Assembly: GCF_900156335.1 (NCBI RefSeq)
Contig: NZ_FTMZ01000010.1
Span: 88,383-152,382, forward strand
Direction: 5' to 3'
Source of the DNA: Sphaerotilus natans
Lineage (GTDB): Bacteria > Pseudomonadota > Gammaproteobacteria > Burkholderiales > Burkholderiaceae_C
DNA: 64,000 bases
Under the pieces are notes generated by a model. The model searched no databases, had not been told where the DNA came from, and was given only the letters and a program-made list of their open reading frames with translations. Position numbers and translations under genes: made by a program. The first letter of the stretch is position 1. Each line of letters opens with the position of its first letter. Positions 55,179 to 63,505 of this stretch are shown piece after piece.

Positions 55179-55787
55179 TTGTCCACCCTCCTGAAACTCT
55201 CAGGCTGGATCGACTCGTTCAATGAACGGATCGGCCGGCTGCTGTCATGGCTGGTGCTTGCCGCGGTGCTGATCAGCGCCGGCAACGCCATCCTGCGCAA
55301 GACCTTCAACATCGGCTCGAACGCCTTCCTGGAAATCCAGTGGTATCTGTTCGCGGCCGTGTTCATGCTCGGGGCCGGCTACGCCTTCCTGAAGAACGCC
55401 CATGTGCGCATCGACTTCATCTCCTCGAAGCTGTCGACCCGCACCAACGCGATCATCGACATTCTCGGCATCGTGGTGTTCCTGGTGCCGCTGTGCCTGC
55501 TCCTGATCGACCTGTCCTGGCCGCTGTTCACGCAGGCCTACGCCAGCGGCGAGATGAGCCAGAACGCCGGCGGCCTGATCCGCTGGCCGGTGCTGCTGAT
55601 GATCCCGGCCGGCTTCGCGATCCTGCTGGTGCAGGCGCTGTCGGAGCTGATCAAGCGGGTGGCCTACCTGCAGGGCCTGCGCGATGACCCCATGTCGGTC
55701 GAGCACGGCCCGAGCGACGAGGAGAAGCTGGCCGCCGAGCTGGCCGCCAAGGCCGAGCAGGCCGCCCGCGAAGGAGCGCGCGCATGA
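55179..55787 (+). CDS. dctQ: TRAP transporter small permease, DctQ type
   Basis: This 202-residue inner-membrane protein has four helices: LSWLVLAAVLISAGNAILRK near residue 20, IQWYLFAAVFMLGAGYAFL near 50, then about 85-110 and 140-165. NAHVRIDFISSKLSTRTNAIID is the conserved DctQ loop after helix 2. A charged Ala/Glu tail (EEKLAAELAAKAEQAAREG) follows. A TTG start at 55179 is chosen because GGAG lies 7 bases before it; a GTG at 55122 would add 19 residues without similarity. Its end overlaps dctM by 4 bp. A sodium-driven uptake role, commonly for C4-dicarboxylates, keto acids or sugar acids, is inferred; the binding protein is not seen in the window. Confidence 0.88.
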   Translation: MSTLLKLSGWIDSFNERIGRLLSWLVLAAVLISAGNAILRKTFNIGSNAFLEIQWYLFAAVFMLGAGYAFLKNAHVRIDFISSKLSTRTNAIIDILGIVVFLVPLCLLLIDLSWPLFTQAYASGEMSQNAGGLIRWPVLLMIPAGFAILLVQALSELIKRVAYLQGLRDDPMSVEHGPSDEEKLAAELAAKAEQAAREGARA

Positions 55788-57571
55788 TCGAGTTCATCAC
55801 CCAGAATTTCGTGCCGCTGATGTTCGGCGGCCTGCTGGCCTTCCTGCTGACCGGCATTCCGGTGGCCTTCGGCCTGGCCGCCACCGGTCTGGTGTTCGGC
55901 TTTCTCGGCATGGAGGTGGGCCTGTTCGGCAGCACCATGTTCCAAGCGCTGCCGCTGCGGATCTTCGGGATCATGCAGAACGACACCCTGCTGGCGATCC
56001 CCTTCTTCACCTTCATGGGCATCATCCTGGAGCGCTCCGGGATGGCGGAGGATCTGCTCGAAACCGTGGGCCAGGTGTTCGGCCCGCTGCGCGGCGGTCT
56101 GGCGGTCGCGGTGATCCTGGTGGGCGCGCTGCTGGCGGCCACCACCGGCGTGGTCGCGGCGGCCGTGATCTCGATGGGCCTGATCTCGCTGCCCATCATG
56201 CTGCGCTACGGCTACAACCGCACCATCGCCACCGGCACCATCACCGCCTCGGGCACGCTGGCGCAGGCCATTCCGCCCTCGCTGGTGCTGATCGTGCTGG
56301 CCGACCAGCTCGGCCGCTCGGTGGGCGACATGTACGCCGGCGCGCTGGTGCCGGGCCTGCTGCTCGTCGGCCTGTACCTGGCCTTCATCGCGGTGGTGGC
56401 GATCGTCAAGCCGGACTGGGTGCCCGCCCTGCCCCCTGAGGCACGCATCTACCGCGAGGACAACGGCGCCAGCGGCCACAAGTCGCTGCTGGTGCTGCTG
56501 GCGATCTGCGGCGCCGCCGGCTGGAGCTGGGCGCAGGTGCACGAGAGCATCATGAACCCGTGGATGGAGCGCACGCTGCCGGCCCCGGGCGACGAGGTGG
56601 TCATCATGTCGATGACGGTCGCCTCCTTCCTGGCGCTGGGTCTGGCGATGGTCAACCGGGTGCTGAAGATGGGCCTGCTGTCGAAGCTGGCCGAGCGCTT
56701 CACCTTCGTGCTGATCCCGCCGCTGGTGCTGATCTTCCTGGTGCTGGGCACGATCTTCCTGGGCGTGGCCACCCCGACCGAGGGCGGCGCGATGGGTGCG
56801 GTCGGTGCGCTGCTGATGGCCATGTCGCGCGGCCAGATCAACCGCCGCCTGATGAACCAGGCCCTGGACAGCACCGCTCGCCTGAGCTGCTTCGTGCTGT
56901 TCATCCTGATCGGCTCGACGGTGTTCAGCTTCACCTTCAACGCCGCCGACGGCCACATCTGGGTCGAGCATCTGTTCGACAACATGCCCGGTGGCGCGAT
57001 GGGCTTCCTGATCGTCGTGAACCTGCTGGTCTTCGTGCTGGGCATGTTCATCGACTTCTTCGAGATCGCCTTCATCGTGGTGCCGATGCTGGCCCCGGTG
57101 GCCGAGAAGCTGCTGCCCGAGCTGCTGCCCGAGGGCTATCCGGCCGACTTCGCGCTGGTGTGGTTCGGCGTGATCCTGGCGATGAACCTGCAGACCTCGT
57201 TCCTGACGCCGCCCTTCGGCTTCGCGCTGTTCTACCTGCGCAGCGTCGCGTCCAAGAAGGACTACAAGGACCGCGTCACCGGCGAGATGATCCCGGCGGT
57301 GCAGACCTCCGAGATCTACAAGGGCTCGATCGCCTTCATCGTGCTGCAGCTGATCATGGTCGCGGTGGTCATCGCCTACCCCTCTCTGGTGTCGGGCGAT
57401 GGCGCGCAGGCGACGAAGATCGATGCCGACCAGGCGCTCGAGCAGATGATGGGTGGCGACAGCCCGCAGGCCGAGCCGAGCATGGACGGACTGGAGCCGG
57501 CCGGCGCCGCCTCCGAGCCCGACCCGATGGACGCCTTCAAGGACATGGAGAAGCCGGCCGAGTCGAAGTGA
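55784..57571 (+). CDS. dctM: TRAP transporter large permease, DctM type
   Basis: This 595-residue inner-membrane protein carries the DctM domain: PLMFGGLLAFLLTGIPVAFGLAATGLVFG at the start, and IPFFTFMGIILERSGMAEDLLETVGQVFGPLRGGLAVAVILVGALLAATTGVVAAAVISMGLI near 65-130. Its GTITASGTLAQAIPPSLVLIVLADQLG lies near 150 and ends with LQTSFLTPPFGFALFYLRSVA near 470. It is longer than classic DctM (about 425) because of a middle insertion (about 210-300) and an acidic C-terminal tail (about 545-595) rich in Pro, Asp and Glu. The start overlaps dctQ by 4 bp. No DctP solute receptor is encoded next to it. Confidence 0.92.
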   Translation: MIEFITQNFVPLMFGGLLAFLLTGIPVAFGLAATGLVFGFLGMEVGLFGSTMFQALPLRIFGIMQNDTLLAIPFFTFMGIILERSGMAEDLLETVGQVFGPLRGGLAVAVILVGALLAATTGVVAAAVISMGLISLPIMLRYGYNRTIATGTITASGTLAQAIPPSLVLIVLADQLGRSVGDMYAGALVPGLLLVGLYLAFIAVVAIVKPDWVPALPPEARIYREDNGASGHKSLLVLLAICGAAGWSWAQVHESIMNPWMERTLPAPGDEVVIMSMTVASFLALGLAMVNRVLKMGLLSKLAERFTFVLIPPLVLIFLVLGTIFLGVATPTEGGAMGAVGALLMAMSRGQINRRLMNQALDSTARLSCFVLFILIGSTVFSFTFNAADGHIWVEHLFDNMPGGAMGFLIVVNLLVFVLGMFIDFFEIAFIVVPMLAPVAEKLLPELLPEGYPADFALVWFGVILAMNLQTSFLTPPFGFALFYLRSVASKKDYKDRVTGEMIPAVQTSEIYKGSIAFIVLQLIMVAVVIAYPSLVSGDGAQATKIDADQALEQMMGGDSPQAEPSMDGLEPAGAASEPDPMDAFKDMEKPAESK

Positions 57572-57607
57572 CCCGACCTGCAGGGTGACCGCCCCTGAGC
57601 GGTCATC

Positions 57608-57652
57608 GGCGGACACGCATTCGTTGATAAGCTCACGAAATGCGTGTCCGCC
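57608..57652 (+). promoter_or_regulatory. Long inverted repeat enclosing the RND adaptor start codon
   Basis: GGCGGACACGCATTCGT (57608-57624) pairs with ACGAAATGCGTGTCCGCC (57635-57652) through 17 bp and one bulged A, with a 10-base loop TGATAAGCTC. The right arm contains the ATG at 57640-57642 and the next four codons. It is followed by CTTCTTCATTTC. It may be an RNA stem blocking translation, an operator for a repressor, and/or the terminator of the TRAP operon (stop at 57571). Confidence 0.75.
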
Positions 57653-58812
57653 TTCTTCATTTCAGCCCGGCGCCTTGGCGCCCTCGCCTTCTCGCCGCGC
57701 TGCTGCCGGCCCTGACCATGCTGACGCTGGCCCCGCAGCCGGCGGCAGCGCAGGCCTCGTCGCCCGCGACGGCAGCGGCCACGGCCTCGGCCGGCGGCCG
57801 TGCCGCCCTGACCGTGCAGGCGGTGTCGCCCCGGCGCGAGACGCTGGCGCGCACGCTCTCGGCCAGCGGCGGTCTGGCCGCCTGGCAGGAAGTGGTGATC
57901 GGCGCCGAGACCCAGGGGCTGCGGCTGGTCGAGGTCGCGGTGCAGGTCGGCGATCGGGTGCGCCGCGGCCAGCTGCTGGCGCGGCTGCAGTCCGACACGC
58001 TGGCGGCCGAGCGTGCCGCCACCCAGGCCGCGCTGGCCGAGGCCGAGGCGGTGCTGGCGCAGGCGCGGCTCGAGGCCGAGCGCGACCGCGCGCTGCAGGC
58101 CGGCGGCGCCCTGAGCGCGCAGCAGCTGCAGCAGACCCTGACCGCCGAGACCACCGCGCGTGCCCGTGTCCAGGCCCTGAAGGCGCGGCTGCAGGCCGAC
58201 GAGGTGCGGCTGGCGCAGACCCGGCTGCTCGCGCCCGACGACGGTCTGATCTCCGCCCGGCAGGCCACCCTCGGCGCGGTCGCCCAGCCCGGGCAGGAGC
58301 TGTTCCGACTGATCCGCCAGGGCCGCATCGAGTGGCGCGCCGAGCTCCCCGGCGCCGACATGGCGCGCCTGAGCCCGGGCATGCCAGTCAAGCTCACGCC
58401 CGCCGGCACCGACACGGTGCTCGAGGGCCGGGTGCGCCAGATCGCGCCCACGGTCGATCCGGCCACCCGCCAGGGCCTGGTCCATGTCGACCTGACGCCG
58501 AACGCGGCCGCCTCGCCGGTGGCGCGGCCCGGCATGCTCGCGCGCGGCGAGTTCCAGCTCGGCGGCAGCGAGGCGCTGACGCTGCCGCAGGGCGCGGTGC
58601 TGCTGCGCGAGGGCTTCAGCATCGTCATGCGCATCGAGGCCGACGCCCGGGTGCGCGAGGTCAAGGTGCGCACCGGCCGGCGCGTCGGCGACCGGGTCGA
58701 GATCCTGGAGGGGCTGGACGCGCAGGCGCGGGTGGTCGCGCAAGGCGCGGGCTTCCTGGGCGACGGCGACCGCGTCCAGGTGGTCGGCACCGCCTCGGGA
58801 GCCGCCAAGTGA
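57640..58812 (+). CDS. RND efflux periplasmic adaptor subunit
   Basis: This 390-residue membrane-fusion protein has a signal peptide (LLAALLPALTMLTLAPQPAAAQA, cleavage near residue 39). Lipoyl halves are ETQGLRLVEVAVQVGDRVRRGQLLARLQ near 90 and TRLLAPDDGLISARQATLGAVAQPG near 195, and the helical hairpin between is Ala/Glu-rich. Beta-barrel and membrane-proximal domains follow (PGMPVKLTPAGTDTVLEGRVRQIAPTVD; VREVKVRTGRRVGDRVEILEGL). It partners with the RND pump that overlaps its stop codon. The start codon lies within the stem at 57608-57652 and no clear ribosome site precedes it, which suggests regulated translation. No outer-membrane factor gene is adjacent. Confidence 0.92.
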   Translation: MRVRLLHFSPAPWRPRLLAALLPALTMLTLAPQPAAAQASSPATAAATASAGGRAALTVQAVSPRRETLARTLSASGGLAAWQEVVIGAETQGLRLVEVAVQVGDRVRRGQLLARLQSDTLAAERAATQAALAEAEAVLAQARLEAERDRALQAGGALSAQQLQQTLTAETTARARVQALKARLQADEVRLAQTRLLAPDDGLISARQATLGAVAQPGQELFRLIRQGRIEWRAELPGADMARLSPGMPVKLTPAGTDTVLEGRVRQIAPTVDPATRQGLVHVDLTPNAAASPVARPGMLARGEFQLGGSEALTLPQGAVLLREGFSIVMRIEADARVREVKVRTGRRVGDRVEILEGLDAQARVVAQGAGFLGDGDRVQVVGTASGAAK

Positions 58813-61800
58813 ATGTCTCCGCCTGGTCGATCCGCAATCCGATTCCCGCGATCCTGCTGTTCCTGCTGCTGACGCTCGCCGGCCTGATGGGCTTCCGGGC
58901 GATGACGGTGCAGAACTTTCCCGACATCGACCTGCCCTCGGTCACCGTCAGCGCGGCGCTGCCGGGCGCGGCGCCGGCGCAGCTCGAGACCGAGGTCGCG
59001 CGCAAGATGGAGAACGCGCTGGCCGCGCTCAAGGGCCTGAAGCATCTCTACACCACGGTGCAGGACGGCGCGGTCACCATCACCGCCGAGTTCCGGCTCG
59101 AGAAGCCCACGCAGGAGGCGGTCGACGATGTGCGCGACGCCATCGCGCGCATCCGCTCCGACCTGCCGGCCGACCTGCGCGATCCGGTGGTGCAGAAGGT
59201 CGATCTGGCCGGCACGCCGATCCTGACCTACACCGTCTCGTCCGCGCGGATGGACGACGAGGCGCTGAGCTGGTTCGTCGACGACGCGGTCAGCCGGCGC
59301 ATGCTGGCGGTGCGCGGCGTGGGCGCGGTCTCGCGGGTCGGCGGCGTCAGCCGCGAGGTGCGCGTCGAGCTCGATCCGGCGATGCTGCTGGCGCTGGGCG
59401 CCAGCGCCTCCGACGTGTCGCGCCAGCTGCGCCAGATCCAGCAGGACGCGCCCGGCGGCCGCAGCGACCTGGGCGGCGCCGAGCAGGCGGTGCGCACGCT
59501 GGCCACCGTGCGCAGCGCCGACGAGCTCGCCCGCATGGAGATCGTGCTGTCGGACGGCCGGCGGGTGCGGCTCGACCAGATCGCGCGGGTCAGCGACACG
59601 GTGGCCGAGCGCCGCTCGGCCGCGCTGCTCGACGGCCGGCCGGTGGTCGGCTTCGAGATCACCCGCAGCAAGGGCACTGGCGAAATCGAGGTCGCCGAGG
59701 GCGTGCGCGCCCAGATCGAGCGGCTGCGCGCCGAGCATCCCGAGATCACCTTCACCGAGGCCTTCAACTTCGTCGATCCGGTGCAGGAGGGCTACGAGGG
59801 CTCGATGCACCTGCTCTACGAGGGCGCGGTGCTGGCGATCATCGTGGTGTGGTTCTTCCTGCGCGACTGGCGCGCCACGCTGGTCTCGGCGGTGGCGCTG
59901 CCGCTGTCGGCCATCCCGACCTTCGCGCTGATGCACGGGCTGGGCTTCACCGTCAACGTGGTGACGCTGCTGAGCCTGTCGCTGGTGGTGGGCATCCTGG
60001 TCGACGACGCCATCGTCGAGATCGAGAACATCATGCGCCACCTCGCGATGGGCAAGACGCCCTTCGAGGCGGCGATGGAGGCGGCCGACGAGATCGGCCT
60101 GGCGGTGATCGCCACCACCTTCACGCTGATCGCGGTCTTCCTGCCGACGGCCTTCATGAGCGGCGTGGCGGGCAAGTTCTTCGTGCAGTTCGGCTGGACG
60201 GCGGCGATCGCGGTGTTCTTCTCGCTGGTGGTGGCGCGCATGCTCACGCCGATGATGGCCGCCTACCTGCTGCGCCCGGTCGTGCACGCCGAGAAGCCCC
60301 CGCGCTGGATGGGCACCTACCTGAAGATGGCCGCCTGGTGCCTGAAGCACCGCCTGCTGACGATGCTGGCCACCGCGGTCTTCTTCATCGGCGCCTTCAT
60401 GCTGGTGCCGCTGCTGCCCACCGGCTTCATCCCGCCCGACGACCTGTCGCAGACCCAGGTCACGGTGACGCTGCCGCCCGGCTCGACGCTGACCGACACC
60501 ACCGCGGCGGCCGAGCAGGCACGGGCGCTGGTGGGCACGCATCCGCAGGTGAAGATGATCTACACCGCCATCGGTGGTGGCGCGGCCGGCGCCGACCCGT
60601 TTGCGCCGCAGGGCGCGGCCGAGGTGCGCAAGGCGGTGCTGACGATCAACATGACGCACCGCGACGATCGCCCCGGCATCAGCAAGCAGGACATCGAGGC
60701 CGACCTGCGCCAGCGGCTCGAGGCGCTGCCGGGCGCGCGCACCAAGGTCGGCTTCGGCGGCTCGAGCGAGAAGTACATCCTGGTGCTGGCCGGCGAGAAC
60801 GGCGAGACGCTGGCCGCGCACGCCCGCCAGGTCGAGCGCGAGCTGCGCACGCTGCCCGGCATCGGCAACGTCACCTCCAGCTCCAGCCTGGTCCGGCCGG
60901 AGCTGATCGTGCGCCCCGACCCGGTGCGCGCGGCCGACCTCGGGGTCACCACCGCGGCGATCGCCGACACGCTGCGGGTGGCCACCCGCGGCGACTACGA
61001 CCAGTCGCTGCCCAAGCTCAACCTCTCGCAGCGCCAGGTGCCGATCGTCGTGCGCCTGCCCGATGCCGCGCGGGCCGACCTCGACCTGCTCGGCCGGCTG
61101 CCGGTGCCCGGCGCCCGCGGGCCGGTCATGCTCTCGAGCGTGGCGACGCTGGAGCTCTCCAGCGGCCCGGCGCAGATCGACCGCTACGACCGGCTGCGCA
61201 ACATCAACTTCGAGATCGAGCTCAACGGCCAGCCGCTGGGCGATGTCGAGCGCCAGGCGCTGGCGCTGCCCAGCCTGCAGTCCCTGCCGCCCGGCGTGAT
61301 GCAGACCACCGTGGGCGACGCCGAGGCCATGGCCGAACTCTTCGAGAGCTTCGGCCTGGCGATGCTCACCGGCGTGCTGTGCATCTATGTGGTGCTGGTG
61401 CTGCTGCTGAAGGACTTCATCCAGCCGGTCACCATCCTGGCAGCGCTGGTGCTGTCGATTCCCGGCGCCTTCCTGGCGCTGTTCATCACCCAGACCGCGC
61501 TGTCGATGCCCTCGATGATCGGCCTGATCATGCTGATGGGCATCGCCACCAAGAACTCGATCCTGCTGGTCGACTATGTGGTGCTGGCGCGCAAGGAGCA
61601 CGGCCTGGGCCGGCGGGAGGCGGTGCTCGACGCCTGCCGCAAGCGCGCGCGTCCGATCATCATGACGACGATCGCGATGGGCGCGGGCATGATGCCGATC
61701 GCGCTGGGCCTGGGGGTGGATCCGAGCTTCCGCGCGCCGATGGCCATCGTCGTGATCGGCGGCCTGATCACCTCGACCTTCCTGAGCCTGCTGGTGATCC

Positions 61801-61901
61801 CGGTGGTGTTCACCGGCATCGACGACCTGATGACGCTGGGCGGGCGGTGGCTGCGGCGCGGCCGGGGCAGCGCGCCGGTCAGCGGCACGCCATCGGCGTG
61901 A
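58809..61901 (+). CDS. RND efflux transporter, HAE1-type inner-membrane pump
   Basis: This 1030-residue proton-driven pump has twelve helices in two repeats, opening SIRNPIPAILLFLLLTLAGLMGF. The proton-relay Asp pair is in LVVGILVDDAIVEIENIM near residue 400. The loop PFEAAMEAADEIGLAVIATTFTLIAVFLPTAFMSGVAGKFF, the second-half MIGLIMLMGIATKNSILLVDYVVLARK near 905-930 and the late RPIIMTTIAMGAGMMPIALGLG segment are all family marks. GTG at 58809 overlaps the adaptor stop (GTGA). It exports small toxic compounds or metabolites; specificity is unknown. Its 3' end overlaps the convergent lipoprotein gene by 23 bp. Confidence 0.94.
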   Translation: MNVSAWSIRNPIPAILLFLLLTLAGLMGFRAMTVQNFPDIDLPSVTVSAALPGAAPAQLETEVARKMENALAALKGLKHLYTTVQDGAVTITAEFRLEKPTQEAVDDVRDAIARIRSDLPADLRDPVVQKVDLAGTPILTYTVSSARMDDEALSWFVDDAVSRRMLAVRGVGAVSRVGGVSREVRVELDPAMLLALGASASDVSRQLRQIQQDAPGGRSDLGGAEQAVRTLATVRSADELARMEIVLSDGRRVRLDQIARVSDTVAERRSAALLDGRPVVGFEITRSKGTGEIEVAEGVRAQIERLRAEHPEITFTEAFNFVDPVQEGYEGSMHLLYEGAVLAIIVVWFFLRDWRATLVSAVALPLSAIPTFALMHGLGFTVNVVTLLSLSLVVGILVDDAIVEIENIMRHLAMGKTPFEAAMEAADEIGLAVIATTFTLIAVFLPTAFMSGVAGKFFVQFGWTAAIAVFFSLVVARMLTPMMAAYLLRPVVHAEKPPRWMGTYLKMAAWCLKHRLLTMLATAVFFIGAFMLVPLLPTGFIPPDDLSQTQVTVTLPPGSTLTDTTAAAEQARALVGTHPQVKMIYTAIGGGAAGADPFAPQGAAEVRKAVLTINMTHRDDRPGISKQDIEADLRQRLEALPGARTKVGFGGSSEKYILVLAGENGETLAAHARQVERELRTLPGIGNVTSSSSLVRPELIVRPDPVRAADLGVTTAAIADTLRVATRGDYDQSLPKLNLSQRQVPIVVRLPDAARADLDLLGRLPVPGARGPVMLSSVATLELSSGPAQIDRYDRLRNINFEIELNGQPLGDVERQALALPSLQSLPPGVMQTTVGDAEAMAELFESFGLAMLTGVLCIYVVLVLLLKDFIQPVTILAALVLSIPGAFLALFITQTALSMPSMIGLIMLMGIATKNSILLVDYVVLARKEHGLGRREAVLDACRKRARPIIMTTIAMGAGMMPIALGLGVDPSFRAPMAIVVIGGLITSTFLSLLVIPVVFTGIDDLMTLGGRWLRRGRGSAPVSGTPSA

Positions 61902-62232
61902 TCTCCTGGCCGGCCTCGAGGCGCCGCCAGCCCTGGGCGACAGCCTGATCGACCGCGGCGGCGGGGACCTCCACCCGCCAGGCATCGCCATTCGCGGCAC
62001 CGCAGACGCTGGCGTGCATCAGCCCGTCCTGGGCGCACCGTGCGGACTGCACCGCGATGCCGGTGGTGCGCAGCGCGGCCACCGCCGCGTCGAGCCCGGC
62101 CTGGGTGGTCCGCGTGTCCTCGCACTGCAGACTGCCCGAGGGGCGCCAGAGCACGGCCGTGGCGGGTGCCGAATCCCCAGCACCGCAGCCGGCGAGCAGC
62201 ACGGCAGCGAGGGATGCAACAAGACGGAACAT
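61879..62232 (-). CDS. Small putative lipoprotein, 117 residues
   Basis: This 117-residue secreted protein has the signal MFRLVASLAAVLLAGC, with the lipobox LAGC placing the acylated Cys at residue 16. The mature region has four further cysteines (LQCEDTRT near 37, SARCAQDG near 65, ASVCGAANG near 77 and PMACR at the end), enough for two disulfides. Patterns AGLDAAVAALRTTGIAV and AVDQAVAQGWRRLE look helical. The family is not recognised. It is the last of three leftward genes (VOC protein, membrane protein, lipoprotein) with a 36-bp gap to the previous gene, and it overlaps the RND pump end by 23 bp. Confidence 0.75.
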   Translation of the reverse strand: MFRLVASLAAVLLAGCGAGDSAPATAVLWRPSGSLQCEDTRTTQAGLDAAVAALRTTGIAVQSARCAQDGLMHASVCGAANGDAWRVEVPAAAVDQAVAQGWRRLEAGQEITPMACR

Positions 62233-62268
62233 CGGGATCTCCTTCGAGCGCTTGCGGGGAATCGTGAC

Positions 62269-62676
62269 TCAGCGCACCCGCCCGCCAAGGCGCAGGCCGT
62301 GAAAGCGCAGCAGCCAGAGCGCCAGCAGCACGCTCGGCAGTGCCAGCACGAGCCCCAGGCTCGACGCGGACAGCAGCTCGTTCAGGTCGGAGCGAGCGTC
62401 CCAGGGAAAGACCCAGGGCCACAGCAGCGCGCTGCCCAGCGCGGCCAGCGTGCCGACCACCGGGATGCCACGGCCCATGCGCCGGTCCAGCACCCAGTTC
62501 AGGCTCATCATCAGATGGCAGATCCAGGCCAGCAGCACCAGCGCGCCGCCCGCCATCGCCAGCGGCTGCCCGCGGTCCATGACCATCAGCCCACCCGCGA
62601 GCATCAGGCTTGCCAGCAGCGCCCAGCCCGACAGCAGATAGCAGCCGAGCACGACAGCCAGACGGCGCAGAGACAT
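62269..62676 (-). CDS. Small integral membrane protein, unknown function
   Basis: This 135-residue protein has four likely helices: LAVVLGCYLLSGWALLASLML near residue 5, PLAMAGGALVLLAWICHLMM near 38, GIPVVGTLAALGSALLWPWVF near 70, and SLGLVLALPSVLLALWLLRF near 105. It starts MSLRRLAVVL. No known motif is visible. A frame on the same strand continues upstream through the VOC gene but is a shadow there. It lies 16 bp after the VOC gene on the same strand. Confidence 0.75.
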   Translation of the reverse strand: MSLRRLAVVLGCYLLSGWALLASLMLAGGLMVMDRGQPLAMAGGALVLLAWICHLMMSLNWVLDRRMGRGIPVVGTLAALGSALLWPWVFPWDARSDLNELLSASSLGLVLALPSVLLALWLLRFHGLRLGGRVR

Positions 62677-62692
62677 GGCTTGGCGCGGAAGA

Positions 62693-63085
62693 TCACTTCG
62701 GCCGATGCATCGCGCACAGCTTGTGGCCGTCCGGGTCGCGCACATAGGCCAGATGCATCGGGCCGATCGCGCCGTTGCGCAGGCCCGGCGGATCCTCGAC
62801 CGAGGTGCCGCCGTGCGCGACCGCCACGTCATGGAACTGCTGCACCTGCTCGGGCGATTCGCACTTGAAGCCGATCGTGGCGCCATTGGCGACGGTCGCC
62901 GGCTCGCCATTGATCGGCTCGGTGACGCAGAAGCTGGCGCCACCGTGGCGGTAGAACAGGCGCATCTGGCCAGCGGCGTTGCGGTTCTCGATCGCCGCAC
63001 CGGCCCCGAGCACGGCCAGCACCGCGTCATAGAAGCGCTGCGAGCGCGCGATGTCGTTGGATCCGACCATCACATGGCTGAACAT
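62693..63085 (-). CDS. VOC-family (glyoxalase/dioxygenase fold) protein
   Basis: This 130-residue single VOC domain pair has the usual start MFSHVMVGSNDIARSQRFYDAVLAVLG, then ASFCVTEPINGEPAT near 52, a SPEQVQQFHDVAVAHGG helix near 80, and AYVRDPDGHKLCAMHRPK at the end. Metal-ligand positions correspond to His4, a central Glu/His area and a final site near DPDGHK. It resembles glyoxalase/bleomycin-resistance members annotated broadly in Proteobacteria; the substrate is unknown. Its 5' end faces the broken MFS gene. Confidence 0.9.
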   Translation of the reverse strand: MFSHVMVGSNDIARSQRFYDAVLAVLGAGAAIENRNAAGQMRLFYRHGGASFCVTEPINGEPATVANGATIGFKCESPEQVQQFHDVAVAHGGTSVEDPPGLRNGAIGPMHLAYVRDPDGHKLCAMHRPK

Positions 63086-63164
63086 GGTTCTGTCTCCTGA
63101 AGAAAACGCCGGAATCGGCAGTGAAAGACCCGAAGGTGCTCACGAGTGTAGCGAGGCCGAGCGC

Positions 63165-63505
63165 GCCCGCCCTCCAGCGCCTCACCGACATGGCGCCTGA
63201 CGCGCGGTGGCTGCTCGCCGAGGTGGAAGGCCAGCCGGCGCTCGCGCAGCTGCACGTCGGCGGCGGTGAAGCGCTCGAGCCGGCGCAGGTGCTCGACCGT
63301 GACCATGACCGGGCCCTCGTCCGGGCCGATGTCGGTGGCCGGATTCGGCGGCGAGGCCGGCAGCGCCGGGCGCAGGTCGGCATCCTGGCCGGAAACGGTG
63401 AAGCAGCGCACCGCCAGCAGCACCAGCGGCCCGCAGCCCGCCGACACCATCAGCGCGTCGGCACCGAAGTCCAGCCCGCCAGATGGCCCCAGGTCGCCGC
63501 TCAGG
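63165..63505 (-). pseudogene. Broken MFS transporter (DUF894/transmembrane secretion effector type)
   Basis: This minus-strand remnant matches the C-terminal part of MFS_3-type transporters. LMVSAGCGPLVLLAV is the last membrane segment, followed by DADLRPALP and DEGPVMVTVE. The sequence then jumps to HLRRLERFTAADVQLRERRLAFH and PPRVRRHV, which in intact relatives is about 50 residues further on, so an internal in-frame deletion joined two regions. A WGHLAG segment sits in another frame at about 63480-63500, indicating a frameshift. The reading frame runs past the usual stop into the VOC gene. The 5' portion is missing and the IS110-type remnant begins where similarity ends. Confidence 0.75.

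Noticed and set aside
57657..62000. A 1447-codon minus-strand open frame over the RND genes
   Set aside because: No recognisable domain, very His/Arg/Gln-rich, and fully antisense to an intact adaptor and pump with all family motifs.
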